Positions 34,217 to 44,013 of a DNA stretch of 64,000 nt are shown here, one piece after another; within the stretch, counting starts at the first letter, position 1; each line of letters begins with the position of its first letter. Location of the stretch: NCBI GenBank assembly GCA_046345315.1, contig JBKDKA010000176.1, positions 1-64,000 of the forward strand, written 5' to 3'. The notes beneath the pieces were generated by a model. That model made no database searches, was not told the origin of the DNA, and worked only from the letters and a program-made list of their open reading frames with translations. A program made the translations under genes and the position numbers. The stretch comes from F1-80-MAGs062 sp046345315. GTDB lineage: Bacteria > Planctomycetota > Planctomycetia > Planctomycetales > Planctomycetaceae.

Positions 34217-36211
34217 CTATGGTGCCAGCGACTGAAGTCTGGCTCGGCCTGTTGAATCCGAGTTCTGGTGTCTGACAGGCACAACAGGAAAACGCCGCCG
34301 CTTGATTTCAGAGAGATGTTCGAGAAGGATCCGTCGGACCTCAGCGATGGTTTCCGGGTGTCGATGCACTGCGCTGTGAGCTGCATTCACCGAGATTTCG
34401 CTTGCGACATCGCTTCGGTGAGCACTTCGATAACTGACCACCCCGTCGGTCCAGTCTTTGTCGGATTTGCCCCTGGAGATCCCAACAACGTTGTGGTGTT
34501 TTACGTCCGGAGGGACTCGGGTTTCTCGAATCAGTGTCAGCACTGCCGATTTCTTTGTGAGCGAATCCAGGCTGGTCCGTTGAGTGGTCCATCGATCCCA
34601 CCAGGATGTCTGATTCTGTTCGAAGACGAGTCGGCTGAGCTGAAGGGTTCGGCTCGGCAGCCAGATCAGCGTGCCGCTCACCCAGCGCGTGAATGCGTTC
34701 GAGTATCGGCTGCCGCCGTAAGGACTGGCAATCGTAACGATCCGAGATACTGACGGATTCGACTCGAAGAAGAAGACACGACGAATCTCCGATTTCTCTT
34801 CGGGTTTCGCCTGAATTTTTTCAAGGGGTGTTTTGCTGACAGAATTCCAGAGCCTGTCTTCGCTGTTAATCGTCATCATATGACTGATCAGGCCCCCCAT
34901 ACTGTGCCCGACAACCACCATCCGGTCGAGATTTGTGTTCTGGAGGTGGGGATCGCAGTCACGGCGAACCTGGTCGAGTTCTTCTCGCAGGTTTGCGGCC
35001 GAAAAGGCAAGCGATTCACCGGTCGGATAAAGATAGAACCAGAACTGATAGCGACGGCGAATTTCCGGATCGGCCTGAAGGTCGTTGAACATCTCCATCC
35101 ACGTCATCGGGCTCGACCAGAGTCCGTGAACCATCAGCACCGGGATTCTGTCCGGATCGTATGGCTGAACCATGTAGAGGCCTTCCACACTGTGGGCTCG
35201 GTCCGGGCGCAGGAATCCCCAGGTATCCAGAAGCTTCAGATCCGGATTACTCAGAAATCTTGCGAGAGGCGTGCTGACGTCGGTTTCCAGTGGGATCAGT
35301 GTGTCTCGCAGCACGATGCCATCTGTTTCGCGAGGATCGTAGAGCTGGAAGCGGATACTCTGATCCGTTGGTTCCGGCGAGAAATCATGAGATTGAAGGA
35401 CCGGCGACGCTCCAGTATCAGCACCTCCGAAGCGAATGACCGCAGTCGCGGCACAGCTCATGCCCTTCGTGTAATACTCCTCGACCGAAGATGTCTCCGT
35501 GGAGGAATGTCGGACCACAATCAGTGGCACCCCCAGTCCCGAGGAGGTGTGGTGATTTCTCAGATTCTTCAGATTGTAGTCAGAGGTGAATTCGAAATCG
35601 CCAAGACGCTCGAACTGAAGTTGTCGAGACTCAAACGGCAGTTCAAACTGAAGGTGTCGCTGAGTAAGAGGCATCACATAGGAATGACCGAGCCGATATC
35701 CGGTTTTTGTGCGAGCGTGCCGCAGAAGCAGCTCGCAGCTCGCGTTGTAAACTTCTGCCGTGCTTCGATGCTCTGATTCCGTTGGGCCTGGAAGATGCCC
35801 GGAATCGTCGGGGGTGCTGAAATATTTCCAGGCTGCGGCCGCCGAATCAAGCCACAGTTCGGCGGCGAGCGAGGGGTCACGGCCGGAAATAGCCTGAGCT
35901 CCCAGATAATTCAGCTCGGCTGCTGCATGCCAGGCCTCAAATCGCTGAGGCCCCTCATTGAAAAGACGGGCATGCTTCAGGAGAGCACCGGGAGCCCGAG
36001 AACCCTGATATCCGGTTGTCAGGAAGAAGTTTTCCGTGCGATCCGAATGGTTGAGCGGGCCAAATCCTGTCGAATGGAGTCTTTCCATTAACGGATTGCG
36101 GGGTTTTTCGCGTAACTCCACAAACTGTGTCGTTGCGCAACCGGAAGCAAAAACCGCCAGAAAGATCAGCAGCCTGGAAAAACAAGCAGGTTTGACAGGG
36201 CAGACTCGCAT
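34217..36211 (-). CDS. lipoprotein with alpha/beta-hydrolase domain
   Basis: 664 residues from ATG 36211 (an upstream ATG at 36295 would precede the signal peptide by 28 residues). The signal ends in a lipobox, LAVFASGC, so the protein is membrane-anchored. Residues about 30-350 are a helical, planctomycete-type region. The hydrolase part starts at about 355 with VLMVHGLWSSPMTW, the nucleophile elbow is VVVGHSMGG, and a later TIASPYGGSRYS loop follows. An aspartate in DKDWTDGVVSY and a histidine in NAAHSAVHRHP complete a likely catalytic triad. It may act on lipids or esters outside the cytoplasm; the substrate is unknown. Confidence 0.82.
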   Translation of the reverse strand: MRVCPVKPACFSRLLIFLAVFASGCATTQFVELREKPRNPLMERLHSTGFGPLNHSDRTENFFLTTGYQGSRAPGALLKHARLFNEGPQRFEAWHAAAELNYLGAQAISGRDPSLAAELWLDSAAAAWKYFSTPDDSGHLPGPTESEHRSTAEVYNASCELLLRHARTKTGYRLGHSYVMPLTQRHLQFELPFESRQLQFERLGDFEFTSDYNLKNLRNHHTSSGLGVPLIVVRHSSTETSSVEEYYTKGMSCAATAVIRFGGADTGASPVLQSHDFSPEPTDQSIRFQLYDPRETDGIVLRDTLIPLETDVSTPLARFLSNPDLKLLDTWGFLRPDRAHSVEGLYMVQPYDPDRIPVLMVHGLWSSPMTWMEMFNDLQADPEIRRRYQFWFYLYPTGESLAFSAANLREELDQVRRDCDPHLQNTNLDRMVVVGHSMGGLISHMMTINSEDRLWNSVSKTPLEKIQAKPEEKSEIRRVFFFESNPSVSRIVTIASPYGGSRYSNAFTRWVSGTLIWLPSRTLQLSRLVFEQNQTSWWDRWTTQRTSLDSLTKKSAVLTLIRETRVPPDVKHHNVVGISRGKSDKDWTDGVVSYRSAHRSDVASEISVNAAHSAVHRHPETIAEVRRILLEHLSEIKRRRFPVVPVRHQNSDSTGRARLQSLAP

Positions 36212-36410
36212 GTCGGTCAGAAGACCGGAGTGTCCGAAAATTCTCTGGAGAGCTCCACGACGCGGCAGATTTGCAGGATTCGGAAATTGCGTCAATATGA
36301 GTCCGAGTTTGCAGGGACAAAGAACCCCTGCCGTCCGCGGCGTCAGGGTTACAGGGATGTGTGCATTTGGTCAGTGTTTCTGGCGGGTGAACTGCAGATG
36401 AGTTTCGACA

Positions 36411-38666
36411 TTGATGAAATTGATGGAAATGGGGTTCGCCATGCGTTCGAACGGCTCGAATGATGTTCCTGCGCGGATGATTCGAGCTGCCGTCGGATAC
36501 ATTTTTGCCGGTTCCATGGTGTGGGTTTGTTTATCAGAACGCCGGTTCTGGGAGCTTCTCTGGCCGCGAGATATTCAAGCCACAGTCGTGAACTGGCTCG
36601 GTGGAACGATCCGAACAGAGTTCGATGGTCGATCTGAAATTGCTCTGCCGTGGGTGGGGGCGATCTGCGGGCTCCTGGTTCTGTCGGCCGTATCGTCGCT
36701 CTTGTTTGAGCTGGTCTGGCGAATGTTTTCGAGTCGCGCTGCCACCGACATCAGGAAGTCAGCGGCTTTTCAGGGTTTCGGGCAGAATGTCCTCCAGCGA
36801 TTTCTTGCCATTGGAGCTGGGTTTGTCTGGTCAGGACTCTGGCTGCTGCTCTGGTTGACCAGCTTTGTTTTTCCGGACGGCTTTGTATCCAGCTTTCTGG
36901 CTTATACCCCCGCACTTTTGCCGGCGATGTCTGCTGCGTGGGCTCTGACAGCCGGGGCTGGGCCGACTTCGATGCTGAAGCTGATCGGGCAGAGGGAATC
37001 TGCATCACCTTCCCCGGATTCCGAAAGACGTGGTTACTGCATCTGGATTGTTGCGACCGTCCTGGTTCTCTGGACGACGGTTTCTTTCTGGATGAATGAG
37101 CGGCTCTATGCGGGGCTCTGGATTCCGCATGGTGATTCCGCGATGTACGAAGAACATCTCTGGAATGTCTGGCACGGCAAAGGCTTCCGGAGTTACCTCG
37201 ATCAGGGATTATTTCTCGGTGAGCACATCCAGGTCATCCATCTGCTCCTTCTGCCGCTGCATATGATCTGGCCGCATCATCTACTTCTGGAGCTGGCGGA
37301 ATCTCTCTCACTGGCGATCTGCGCAGTTCCCATTTTCCGACTGGCGAGGCGTGCTTCCGGAAGTGAAACGGCCGCGATGTGGCTGGCACTTGCCTGGCTC
37401 TTCTTTTTCCCGATGCATTTTCTGGATATCGCGATCGATATCAAAACGCTTCGGCCGGGATGTTATGGACTACCATTCTTGTTCTTTGCGCTTGATGCTG
37501 CGGAGGGGGGGCGTCTGAAGACAGCATCGATCCTTCTGATTGTCGCTCTTTCAGCACAGGAGGATTTCGCGCTCGTCATTGCACCGATCGGACTGGTCTT
37601 CTGGTTTCAGAATCGACTGCGAAGAGAGAACGCCGCCGGGGACAGTTCCGACCAGGGTTCAGATCGGTCTGTGTCACTGAGCCGATGGGGGGGCTGTGTT
37701 TTTCTGTTGACGGTTTTGTACCTGCTGGCAGTTGTCCTGTTTGTTATTCCTGCTTTTCGTGGCGGGGCACCTGTGCATTACAGTCGCTATTTCGGAGACC
37801 TTGGAAACAGTCCGGGAGATCTGATCAGGACGACCCTGCGTGATCCCGGGAAGGTGCTTTCGCAGTTTTTCTGCATGCGAACGCTCTGGTACCTGCTTGT
37901 ATTCTGCATCCCGACCGGAATCCTGCCACTTCGTGCTCCAATGCGGCTGATCGCTGGTCTGGGCACCTTCGTAATGATCAGTCTGATTCAGCTTGGCAGC
38001 AGTTCCGGATCCGAAGCGGGAATTACCGAGCCACCTCCGGTTCCCTATCATCATTTTCACACTCCGCTGCTGCCAGTTCTTTTCTGGGCGGCAGCGGGAG
38101 GTCTGAAGGGACTATCGGCCTCCGGAACATCAGTGGCTTCGGTGAAAACGGGAGCAGGGCGGAGGGCGTCAGGAGCAGAGAGACTGATTTCGGCCGGCAA
38201 TACCGCGCCGCGGTCATCAGCGGAGATGATGGCTCAGTTTGCGTTCTTCAGTGCAATCCTGACGGGAGTGACGAGCTCGATGATGCCATTCGGAGCAACG
38301 TTCTGGTCGCAGCAGTCGCGAACCGGATACAAGGCGCTTTACGTTCCCGGACCGAGGGCTGCGGAGTTTTCGAAGGTGATCAAGCTGCTGAATCCGAGCA
38401 GTCGTGTTGCATCAACCGACTACGTTCATACGCGGCTGACGCATTTCGAAAGATCGTATGACTACAGCGATTATCCGCGAGCCGTCAATCAGTATCAGCC
38501 TGGCGTTCCGCCGGACACAGACATGATTGTGATCGATACTCAGCATCCTTACAGCAGGATTCGGAAACTCGATGATGTGCCGGAGCTGAAGAAAGAGCCG
38601 GGAGAGTGGGAAGTGCTTCCTGACGAAACCAACGGCTACTTTATCGTGCTGAAGAGAAGGCGATGA
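36411..38666 (+). CDS. DUF2079 multi-spanning membrane protein
   Basis: 751 residues with about 11-12 hydrophobic segments. The DUF2079 signature is visible around residues 240-330: PHGDSAMYEEHLWNVWHGK, FLGEHIQVIHLLLLPLHM and PIFRLARRASGSETAAMW. DUF2079 proteins resemble GT-C (PMT-like) glycosyltransferases, and an Asp in the first loop (HGDSAMYEEH) fits such an active site. The C-terminal 90 residues are a soluble domain (YVHTRLTHFERSYDY). It likely works in envelope glycan or lipid-sugar synthesis. The start is uncertain: ATG 36411 and ATG 36420 are both possible. Confidence 0.85.
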   Translation: MMKLMEMGFAMRSNGSNDVPARMIRAAVGYIFAGSMVWVCLSERRFWELLWPRDIQATVVNWLGGTIRTEFDGRSEIALPWVGAICGLLVLSAVSSLLFELVWRMFSSRAATDIRKSAAFQGFGQNVLQRFLAIGAGFVWSGLWLLLWLTSFVFPDGFVSSFLAYTPALLPAMSAAWALTAGAGPTSMLKLIGQRESASPSPDSERRGYCIWIVATVLVLWTTVSFWMNERLYAGLWIPHGDSAMYEEHLWNVWHGKGFRSYLDQGLFLGEHIQVIHLLLLPLHMIWPHHLLLELAESLSLAICAVPIFRLARRASGSETAAMWLALAWLFFFPMHFLDIAIDIKTLRPGCYGLPFLFFALDAAEGGRLKTASILLIVALSAQEDFALVIAPIGLVFWFQNRLRRENAAGDSSDQGSDRSVSLSRWGGCVFLLTVLYLLAVVLFVIPAFRGGAPVHYSRYFGDLGNSPGDLIRTTLRDPGKVLSQFFCMRTLWYLLVFCIPTGILPLRAPMRLIAGLGTFVMISLIQLGSSSGSEAGITEPPPVPYHHFHTPLLPVLFWAAAGGLKGLSASGTSVASVKTGAGRRASGAERLISAGNTAPRSSAEMMAQFAFFSAILTGVTSSMMPFGATFWSQQSRTGYKALYVPGPRAAEFSKVIKLLNPSSRVASTDYVHTRLTHFERSYDYSDYPRAVNQYQPGVPPDTDMIVIDTQHPYSRIRKLDDVPELKKEPGEWEVLPDETNGYFIVLKRRR

Positions 38667-38927
38667 GATTCACAGGCATCGCAAAAGACGGTCTGAGTGC
38701 TGTCTGCACGGAACGGCATCTGCTTTCGATCGTGCGATTTCGCACCAGTCATCCGAGGTCGCTTATGGTGTTTCATTGAACGAAGATTGCGAGAGTATCG
38801 TGAGCGAAAACGGAAGAGAAGCTCTCAAGGGACGCGAAGGAGATGTCTCTGCCGGTAATGGTCACTGATATGCCGCATCATCCTGCCATTGACTTTGTGT
38901 GCTTTGAGATCTTCTTCAGATCGCATC

Positions 38928-39015
38928 TCAAGATTGGGACAGGCACCCTTGCAGTTGCTGAATCTGCATGAAAACACCGCGTCCGTCGGGAGCCAGTCCC
39001 GATTTTTAAACCACC
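38928..39015 (+). repeat. palindromic repeat, copy E
   Basis: About 88 bp forward: ATTGGGACAGGCACCCTTGC at the left and CGGGAGCCAGTCCCGATTTT at the right, with the same core as D (GAAAACACCGCGTCCG). It sits in the 560-bp space between the convergent DUF2079 and secretin genes, which otherwise contains only a terminator. Confidence 0.88.
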
Positions 39016-39050
39016 GGTAATTGAGATCCTGTGTTCTGGTTCTGGTCATG

Positions 39051-39093
39051 AAAAAAAATGAGCCGCTGCGAAACCCGCACTTCGCAGCGGCTC
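39051..39093 (-). terminator. Rho-independent terminator for the secretin gene
   Basis: A 13-bp perfect stem (GAGCCGCTGCGAA with TTCGCAGCGGCTC) encloses an 8-base loop. On the minus strand it is followed by AT and then seven T residues. It lies about 130 bp past the secretin stop codon. Confidence 0.9.
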
Positions 39094-39226
39094 TGATCGT
39101 CGAAAAGATGCATCTCTCCGCAGTTGAGCATCATTCTTGAATTGTGTGAGGCTTACTCATCCGGACCGCACCCGGCTGAGAGGAGTCCTGCCTGAAGCCC
39201 TCAGCAGAACTCCGCTCACACAGTCG

Positions 39227-42200
39227 TCATTGAGCTGCATTTCCGATGATCAGTTCTTCCTCTTCATCCTGAATGATGATTCGTGGAGTCACCATCAGCA
39301 TCACGCTTTCGGTTTCTCTGCCGACGCCGCTGTTCTGGAAGAGTCGGCTGAGGTACGGAATCTTGTTCAGAATCGGAACGCCGGCCATGTTACGACCTTC
39401 CTTGAGGCGTTTCACACCTCCGAGAAGCACCGTTCCGCCGTCAGGCACGCTGACAGTGGTTGAGACAGACACGGTTGCGATTACCGGCAGCTGAACCGTT
39501 CCTGCAGTTCCACCGCCACCACCGGCGGCTCCGCCACCAGCAGCACCACCACCAGCAGCACCACCGCCAGCTCCACCGCCAGCACCACCGCCGAATCCGC
39601 CGCCACCGCCACCACCACCAAAGCCACCACCGATGCCGCCGAATCCGCCAGCACCACCGCCGCCACCAATACCACCACCACCGAATCCACCGCCACCACC
39701 ACCACCACCGAATCCGCCACCACCGCCACCACCAAATCCGCCACCACCGCCACCACCTGCAGCTCCTCCAAAGCTGACCTGAGTGAAGGTCTGGACGTCA
39801 ATGATGTTGGTGAAGCTTGGTGCCATTGAGAGACGCACGTAGCGTCGGTCTGCCGAAATCACAGCAACCACCTGAAGATTGATCCCGTCCGTGAATGGCT
39901 GAATGATTGGCTGGAAACCTACCGAACCCGTTCCGACCACAGGGATCTGTCCAACCACCAGGTATCGCTGTGTGCTGTCATTGACGTTGGCAGACTGCCC
40001 GTTGAACAGAGTCACCTTCGGTGCGAAGAGGACGTTCGATCGTTCATCTGCCTGAGCCGCCTGAATGAAGAAGAATGCTTCGATGTCGCTCAGGATGGCC
40101 ATGCCAACCTGCATCCCTGCGTCAGCATTGAAGTTACCAACATCAGGCACACCGATCTGGAATGATCCCTGACGGAAGCCAAGGTCGAAGTCTTCTGAAA
40201 ACTGATTCGGGCTCTGAAGACCGACTGTGGTGCGAGAAAAATCATCACGCGGCGAACGGACTCGGTTTACCGGGTCGAACAGACTTGTGCTTCCGCCAAC
40301 TGCTCCACCACCACCTCCTGCTGCACCACCGGCTGCACCGCCTGCCGCCCCACCTGCTGCACCACCTGCTGCACCACCGGCTGCACCACCGACCGCGCCA
40401 CCGACGCCACCTCGCAGGTCGCCACCGCCGGCCCCGCCTGCTGCCCCGCCTGCTGCCCCGCCGGCTGCACCACCTGCCGCACCGGCTGCACCAGCAGCTC
40501 CGCCACCGCCCGGGAACGTCAGCTGACGACTTCCGAAGGCCGGGACACCTGCGGGATCACCGAGCGTATCCTGAATGTTGAAGTCAAAGTCGACTCCGAT
40601 TCGTTCGAAGAACTTATCGGACACTGCGATGAACCGAACTTCCACGGTAACCATCAGGTCCTGCAGCTTTCGAAGCTGCTGCAGAAGATCCTTGATCTGG
40701 TCGTGTACTGCGCCCGTCTGGCGAATGATCAGGCTCAGTGTGTTTTCGTCTGTTGCGATCTTTCCTTCACCGCCGTCGACTTCCCAGGTACCGGGTTCAA
40801 TCGTTGTCTGAATCATGTCGATCAGGCCGGAGAAGTCCGCTCCGCCATTACTGCTGCCACGACTGGAAGCACCGGATCTCGGAGATCCTTCTGGTCCGAT
40901 GGACACGGCGAGATCATCGTCCATCTGGAACAGCCCACCGGTGCCGTTTGCCTGCATTCCATTGAAGCCTCGTTCGGAGTTAGCCGGTTTGGGAGCATCA
41001 AGTGGAACAACAAGGTCGGCCACGTTGTAGGTTTTGACCTTCATCGACGAGTCCTGCTCGAGCCGGTTGGTGATCATGAGCATCTCGTTTTCGATGCTGT
41101 AGACCAGACCACCTGCCTGTTCGAGGAGGATATTCAGGGCACTCTTCAGCATGACACCATCGACGTCGATCGTCACCGGTGTAGCGGCTGCGACACCTTC
41201 GGTTTCGAGTGCTCGAGTATTCAGGCCGATGTTGATTCCGTGAGTTGTCGCGATATGGCGAATGACTTCTGTCAGTGGCACATCCTGGAAGTGCAGCGAT
41301 ACCTTCTCATTGAGACTCTTCTCAATCTGCTGTTCGCTTTCCGTTGGTTCACTGCCGTCAGCTCGGCCAAGTTTCTTGCGGCGTGCTGACAGCTCGGACC
41401 AGCTGCGAGCATCAGGATGTTTGAAGTCAGGGCCACCGGCGATGGCAGCTTCTTCAACCTGATTCAGGGCATCGAGATACCCCGCAGCCTTGCGCTCTTT
41501 TACGTCTTCATTGAATGCGATCTGACGCTGAAGCTTGGATTTCTCCATCATGATGACGGCTTCGGGAGCTCGCGGATTGAGATCGCGAGCCTGACGAGCG
41601 ATCAGTTCAGCCTCCGGGTATCGACGTTCCTTTATCAGCTGGTTGAACTTCTGAGTCAGATCGGCAAACTCCTGTTCGCGTCGGATCTGAGCCTTCAGTT
41701 CAGCAGCGACCGCTTCCTTCGTGTTTCTGTTCTTCTTTTCCTGCTCGTAGCGAGGAGCTCGCTGCTCCTTCCACTGCCGAATGTCAGCCTGACTTCGCTT
41801 TACGATTCCCGCGAGTGTTTCGATCACCTCGGGAGTGAGAGGTGCTGCTTCCACAGTGGCGAGAGTATTGTCCAGAATCTGCAGAGCTTCATCCGGATTC
41901 TCGTCCTTCAGCTTTTCTGCTCGGAAGACACTGTTCATGACTTCTGTTCGAAGGCGATGATATCGGACATCGGATTCCTCGGTCGCAGCAGTCAGTGGAT
42001 CAACGTCCTGAGCTGCAGCTGCGTCGGAGAACGCAGTGTCGGAGCCCGTCAGGTCGACTGGCTGGTCAGCTTCTGACTCTTCTGCAGCCGGCTCAGAGTC
42101 GGCAACGGTTTCTTCCGATGCGGACACCAGCTGAACTTCTGCGACTTTCTCAGACGACAGGTCCTGCATGAATTCCTGAAGCTGTCGTTTCTTCTGCTGA

Positions 42201-43480
42201 TCGAGGTCACCGGCCTTCTTCCAGGCTGCCGCGAATGCCTGTCTGGCACCGGCGCGATCTCCACGACGGAACAGCTCGAGACCTCTTCGGTACGCTTCAT
42301 CACCGCTCTCACTGTCTGGTCGCAGAACAGGGAATTCGGATTCACTGTCGAAACTGATCGTTGAGACGCGTCGGTCACTTCGAACGGGTTTTCTGACTGC
42401 TTCTTCCGCAGTGAGATCAAGTGGTTTTGAATCCTTCTGACCGCCTGCATGAGTTTTTGATGCGACAGATTTCTCCGGGCTTTCGATTGACGCCAGCGGC
42501 TGGGAATCGGCAGAAGCACTCTTGCGAGCACCGCGGCCGCTCAGAGCAACGTCGACATCACCAAGAACAAGCTCCGGTCGGTCATCGGTCATTCCCCAGG
42601 TTACATTCATGCTCTTCGCTTTGTTCGCCTTTTCTCTGGCGACACTCAGTCGTCCCTGCATGAGTGCTTCTCGAGCCTCTTTCAGGAGCTTCTTCGCAGC
42701 AGCGATCTCTTCAGTGTTCAGCGCGGCACCTGCTGTTGCCTGTCCTGTGGTGCCTGATGAATCGGCTTCAAGGCTTTCGAGGTCTCGCAGCACAAGTGAA
42801 GGACTGTCGTCGAAGACGCCGTAGGTGACATCCAGTTCAGCAGCCTGCTGAGCCAGGGTTCCGGCTTCATCCAGCTGGCCGGCGTCCATCGCCAGTCGTG
42901 CCTGCTGAAGAAGCGTCTTTGCCTGCGACGCCGCAGCGTTTTCTGCTGATGAATCCGCTGACGTGGCCGCAGTCTCTTCAGCAACTTCCACAAGCGGTGT
43001 GAAAGTCTGAGTCCTGCTGAGCTTGTCGATCTCAGTCATCAGATGTTCCGGGCGTTCTTCCCAGAGCCCCCACGATGCCTTCAGCTGGCGGGCCTGCATG
43101 GCTCGCGAACGAGCAAGCGGAAGGTTTCCGGCGGCGATGGCTTTCTTCGCTTCAGCCATCAGTCGCTGGGCCTGTCGCTTCTTCAGCATCTCATTGCTGC
43201 CGGCGGGCTGTTTCGACTCGGCCGCCTGGACCTTTGCTTCGGCGGCTGCGAAAGGATTCTCCTCGACGGCATCTGCCGACTCGAGTTCTTCCGATGCATA
43301 ATCGAAGGTGACGCCGGTTCGTTTGTCAGATGCTGTTTTCTGACCGGCACCCTGTGAATCTGCTTTGCTGAATGATTCAGTCTGAGCAGACAACATTCGA
43401 GATGGATCGCCGCCGCTGAAAAGATACAGCGACACGGCCATCACCGAAGCGCACGTGATGAGTCCGATGGCCTTGTGCAA
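39227..43480 (-). CDS. very large secretin-family protein with glycine-rich tracts
   Basis: 1417 residues, over twice the usual secretin. Secretins form outer-membrane rings for type II secretion or type IV pili. The TTG start (43480) has AGGAGG about 8 bases upstream, deciding the start. In order: signal/hydrophobic segment (1-23), three TPR-like repeats at about 100-310 (GNLPLARSRAMQARQLKASWG, GQLDEAGTLAQQAAELDVTYG, GRLSVAREKANKAKSMNVTWG), coiled region, a short-domain region with QDVPLTEVIRHIATTHGINI at about 730, VKTYNVADLVVPLD at about 815, an Ala/Gly tract (990-1065), secretin core, a second Gly/Phe tract (1237-1327), and VSVPDGGTVLLGGVKR plus VPILNKIPYLSRLF at the end. No inner-membrane assembly genes are adjacent. 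Confidence 0.88.
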   Translation of the reverse strand: MHKAIGLITCASVMAVSLYLFSGGDPSRMLSAQTESFSKADSQGAGQKTASDKRTGVTFDYASEELESADAVEENPFAAAEAKVQAAESKQPAGSNEMLKKRQAQRLMAEAKKAIAAGNLPLARSRAMQARQLKASWGLWEERPEHLMTEIDKLSRTQTFTPLVEVAEETAATSADSSAENAAASQAKTLLQQARLAMDAGQLDEAGTLAQQAAELDVTYGVFDDSPSLVLRDLESLEADSSGTTGQATAGAALNTEEIAAAKKLLKEAREALMQGRLSVAREKANKAKSMNVTWGMTDDRPELVLGDVDVALSGRGARKSASADSQPLASIESPEKSVASKTHAGGQKDSKPLDLTAEEAVRKPVRSDRRVSTISFDSESEFPVLRPDSESGDEAYRRGLELFRRGDRAGARQAFAAAWKKAGDLDQQKKRQLQEFMQDLSSEKVAEVQLVSASEETVADSEPAAEESEADQPVDLTGSDTAFSDAAAAQDVDPLTAATEESDVRYHRLRTEVMNSVFRAEKLKDENPDEALQILDNTLATVEAAPLTPEVIETLAGIVKRSQADIRQWKEQRAPRYEQEKKNRNTKEAVAAELKAQIRREQEFADLTQKFNQLIKERRYPEAELIARQARDLNPRAPEAVIMMEKSKLQRQIAFNEDVKERKAAGYLDALNQVEEAAIAGGPDFKHPDARSWSELSARRKKLGRADGSEPTESEQQIEKSLNEKVSLHFQDVPLTEVIRHIATTHGINIGLNTRALETEGVAAATPVTIDVDGVMLKSALNILLEQAGGLVYSIENEMLMITNRLEQDSSMKVKTYNVADLVVPLDAPKPANSERGFNGMQANGTGGLFQMDDDLAVSIGPEGSPRSGASSRGSSNGGADFSGLIDMIQTTIEPGTWEVDGGEGKIATDENTLSLIIRQTGAVHDQIKDLLQQLRKLQDLMVTVEVRFIAVSDKFFERIGVDFDFNIQDTLGDPAGVPAFGSRQLTFPGGGGAAGAAGAAGGAAGGAAGGAAGGAGGGDLRGGVGGAVGGAAGGAAGGAAGGAAGGAAGGAAGGGGGAVGGSTSLFDPVNRVRSPRDDFSRTTVGLQSPNQFSEDFDLGFRQGSFQIGVPDVGNFNADAGMQVGMAILSDIEAFFFIQAAQADERSNVLFAPKVTLFNGQSANVNDSTQRYLVVGQIPVVGTGSVGFQPIIQPFTDGINLQVVAVISADRRYVRLSMAPSFTNIIDVQTFTQVSFGGAAGGGGGGGFGGGGGGGFGGGGGGGGFGGGGIGGGGGAGGFGGIGGGFGGGGGGGGFGGGAGGGAGGGAAGGGAAGGGAAGGGGGTAGTVQLPVIATVSVSTTVSVPDGGTVLLGGVKRLKEGRNMAGVPILNKIPYLSRLFQNSGVGRETESVMLMVTPRIIIQDEEEELIIGNAAQ
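39500..39770 (-). repeat. Gly/Phe-rich low-complexity tract inside the secretin gene
   Basis: The minus strand encodes runs of glycine broken by phenylalanine, alanine and isoleucine at about residues 1237-1327. On the plus strand it is CCACCACC-type triplet repetition. It is placed between the secretin core and the C-terminal VSVPDGGT strand, where it would form a long extra loop. Confidence 0.85.
40290..40510 (-). repeat. Ala/Ala/Gly/Gly low-complexity tract inside the secretin gene
   Basis: It encodes AAGG tetrapeptide repeats at about residues 990-1065, a 12-base period with silent variation. It is separate in composition from the Gly/Phe tract 500 bp away. Such DNA can change length by slippage. 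Confidence 0.85.
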
Positions 43481-44013
43481 TGTAGGATCCTCCTTTAAGG
43501 AATGCTCAGCCGAAACTTCCCGTTTTCTGCTGGCGGTCTTTCATGACACCGAGGCCATGAATTATCAAAGTGTCTTCGTTAGTGTTTCTGACAGCACCAG
43601 AGCTTTCTGCCGTCTGGCAGATTGTTTCTGAGCTGATGATGTCAGTCGTTCTCAGTTCAGAATTCCTGTCGAACAGAGGGGTGCCTGCAGAATCTCAGGC
43701 GCTTCCATTCGACGATGAGCGGGGGTGATAACTGAGAATTTCAGAAGGCGTCAATATGGCGACGACAGGTGTGGGCCTGATTTATTTCAGGAAATTTACA
43801 GCTCTGCTGCTTTTCGGCAGCCGCTGCCGATCACCTGATCGGGAGTGCTGCTCAGGCCGAATCGGACCGTCCGGAAACCAGCAGAAAGATGCCGATGATG
43901 GATGATTTCGATCTGCCCGGACTCGGGGTGTCGGAAGGTTACGGCAACCAATGGCGACGATATCGCTGCAGCGTCTGCTCAGCCGTTTTTTTCGATGAAC
44001 CTTCTGGTGATTT
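43481..44013. other. 533-bp gap upstream of the secretin gene
   Basis: No gene supported. A minus-strand frame at 43782-44231 mostly overlaps the gamma-glutamylcyclotransferase-like gene and has no family features. The secretin promoter should lie in the left part, next to the strong AAAGGAGG ribosome site. Confidence 0.45.

Noticed and set aside
34880..35776. 298-residue plus-strand frame
   Set aside because: Antisense to the lipoprotein-hydrolase gene; no signal, no motif.
27771..39015. five palindromic repeats considered as transcription terminators
   Set aside because: The arms are 60 bp or more apart, no T tract follows, and orientation does not track gene ends.
39460..40581. His/Arg- or Pro-rich plus-strand frames opposite the secretin tracts
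   Set aside because: Product of reading the glycine-codon repeats on the other strand.
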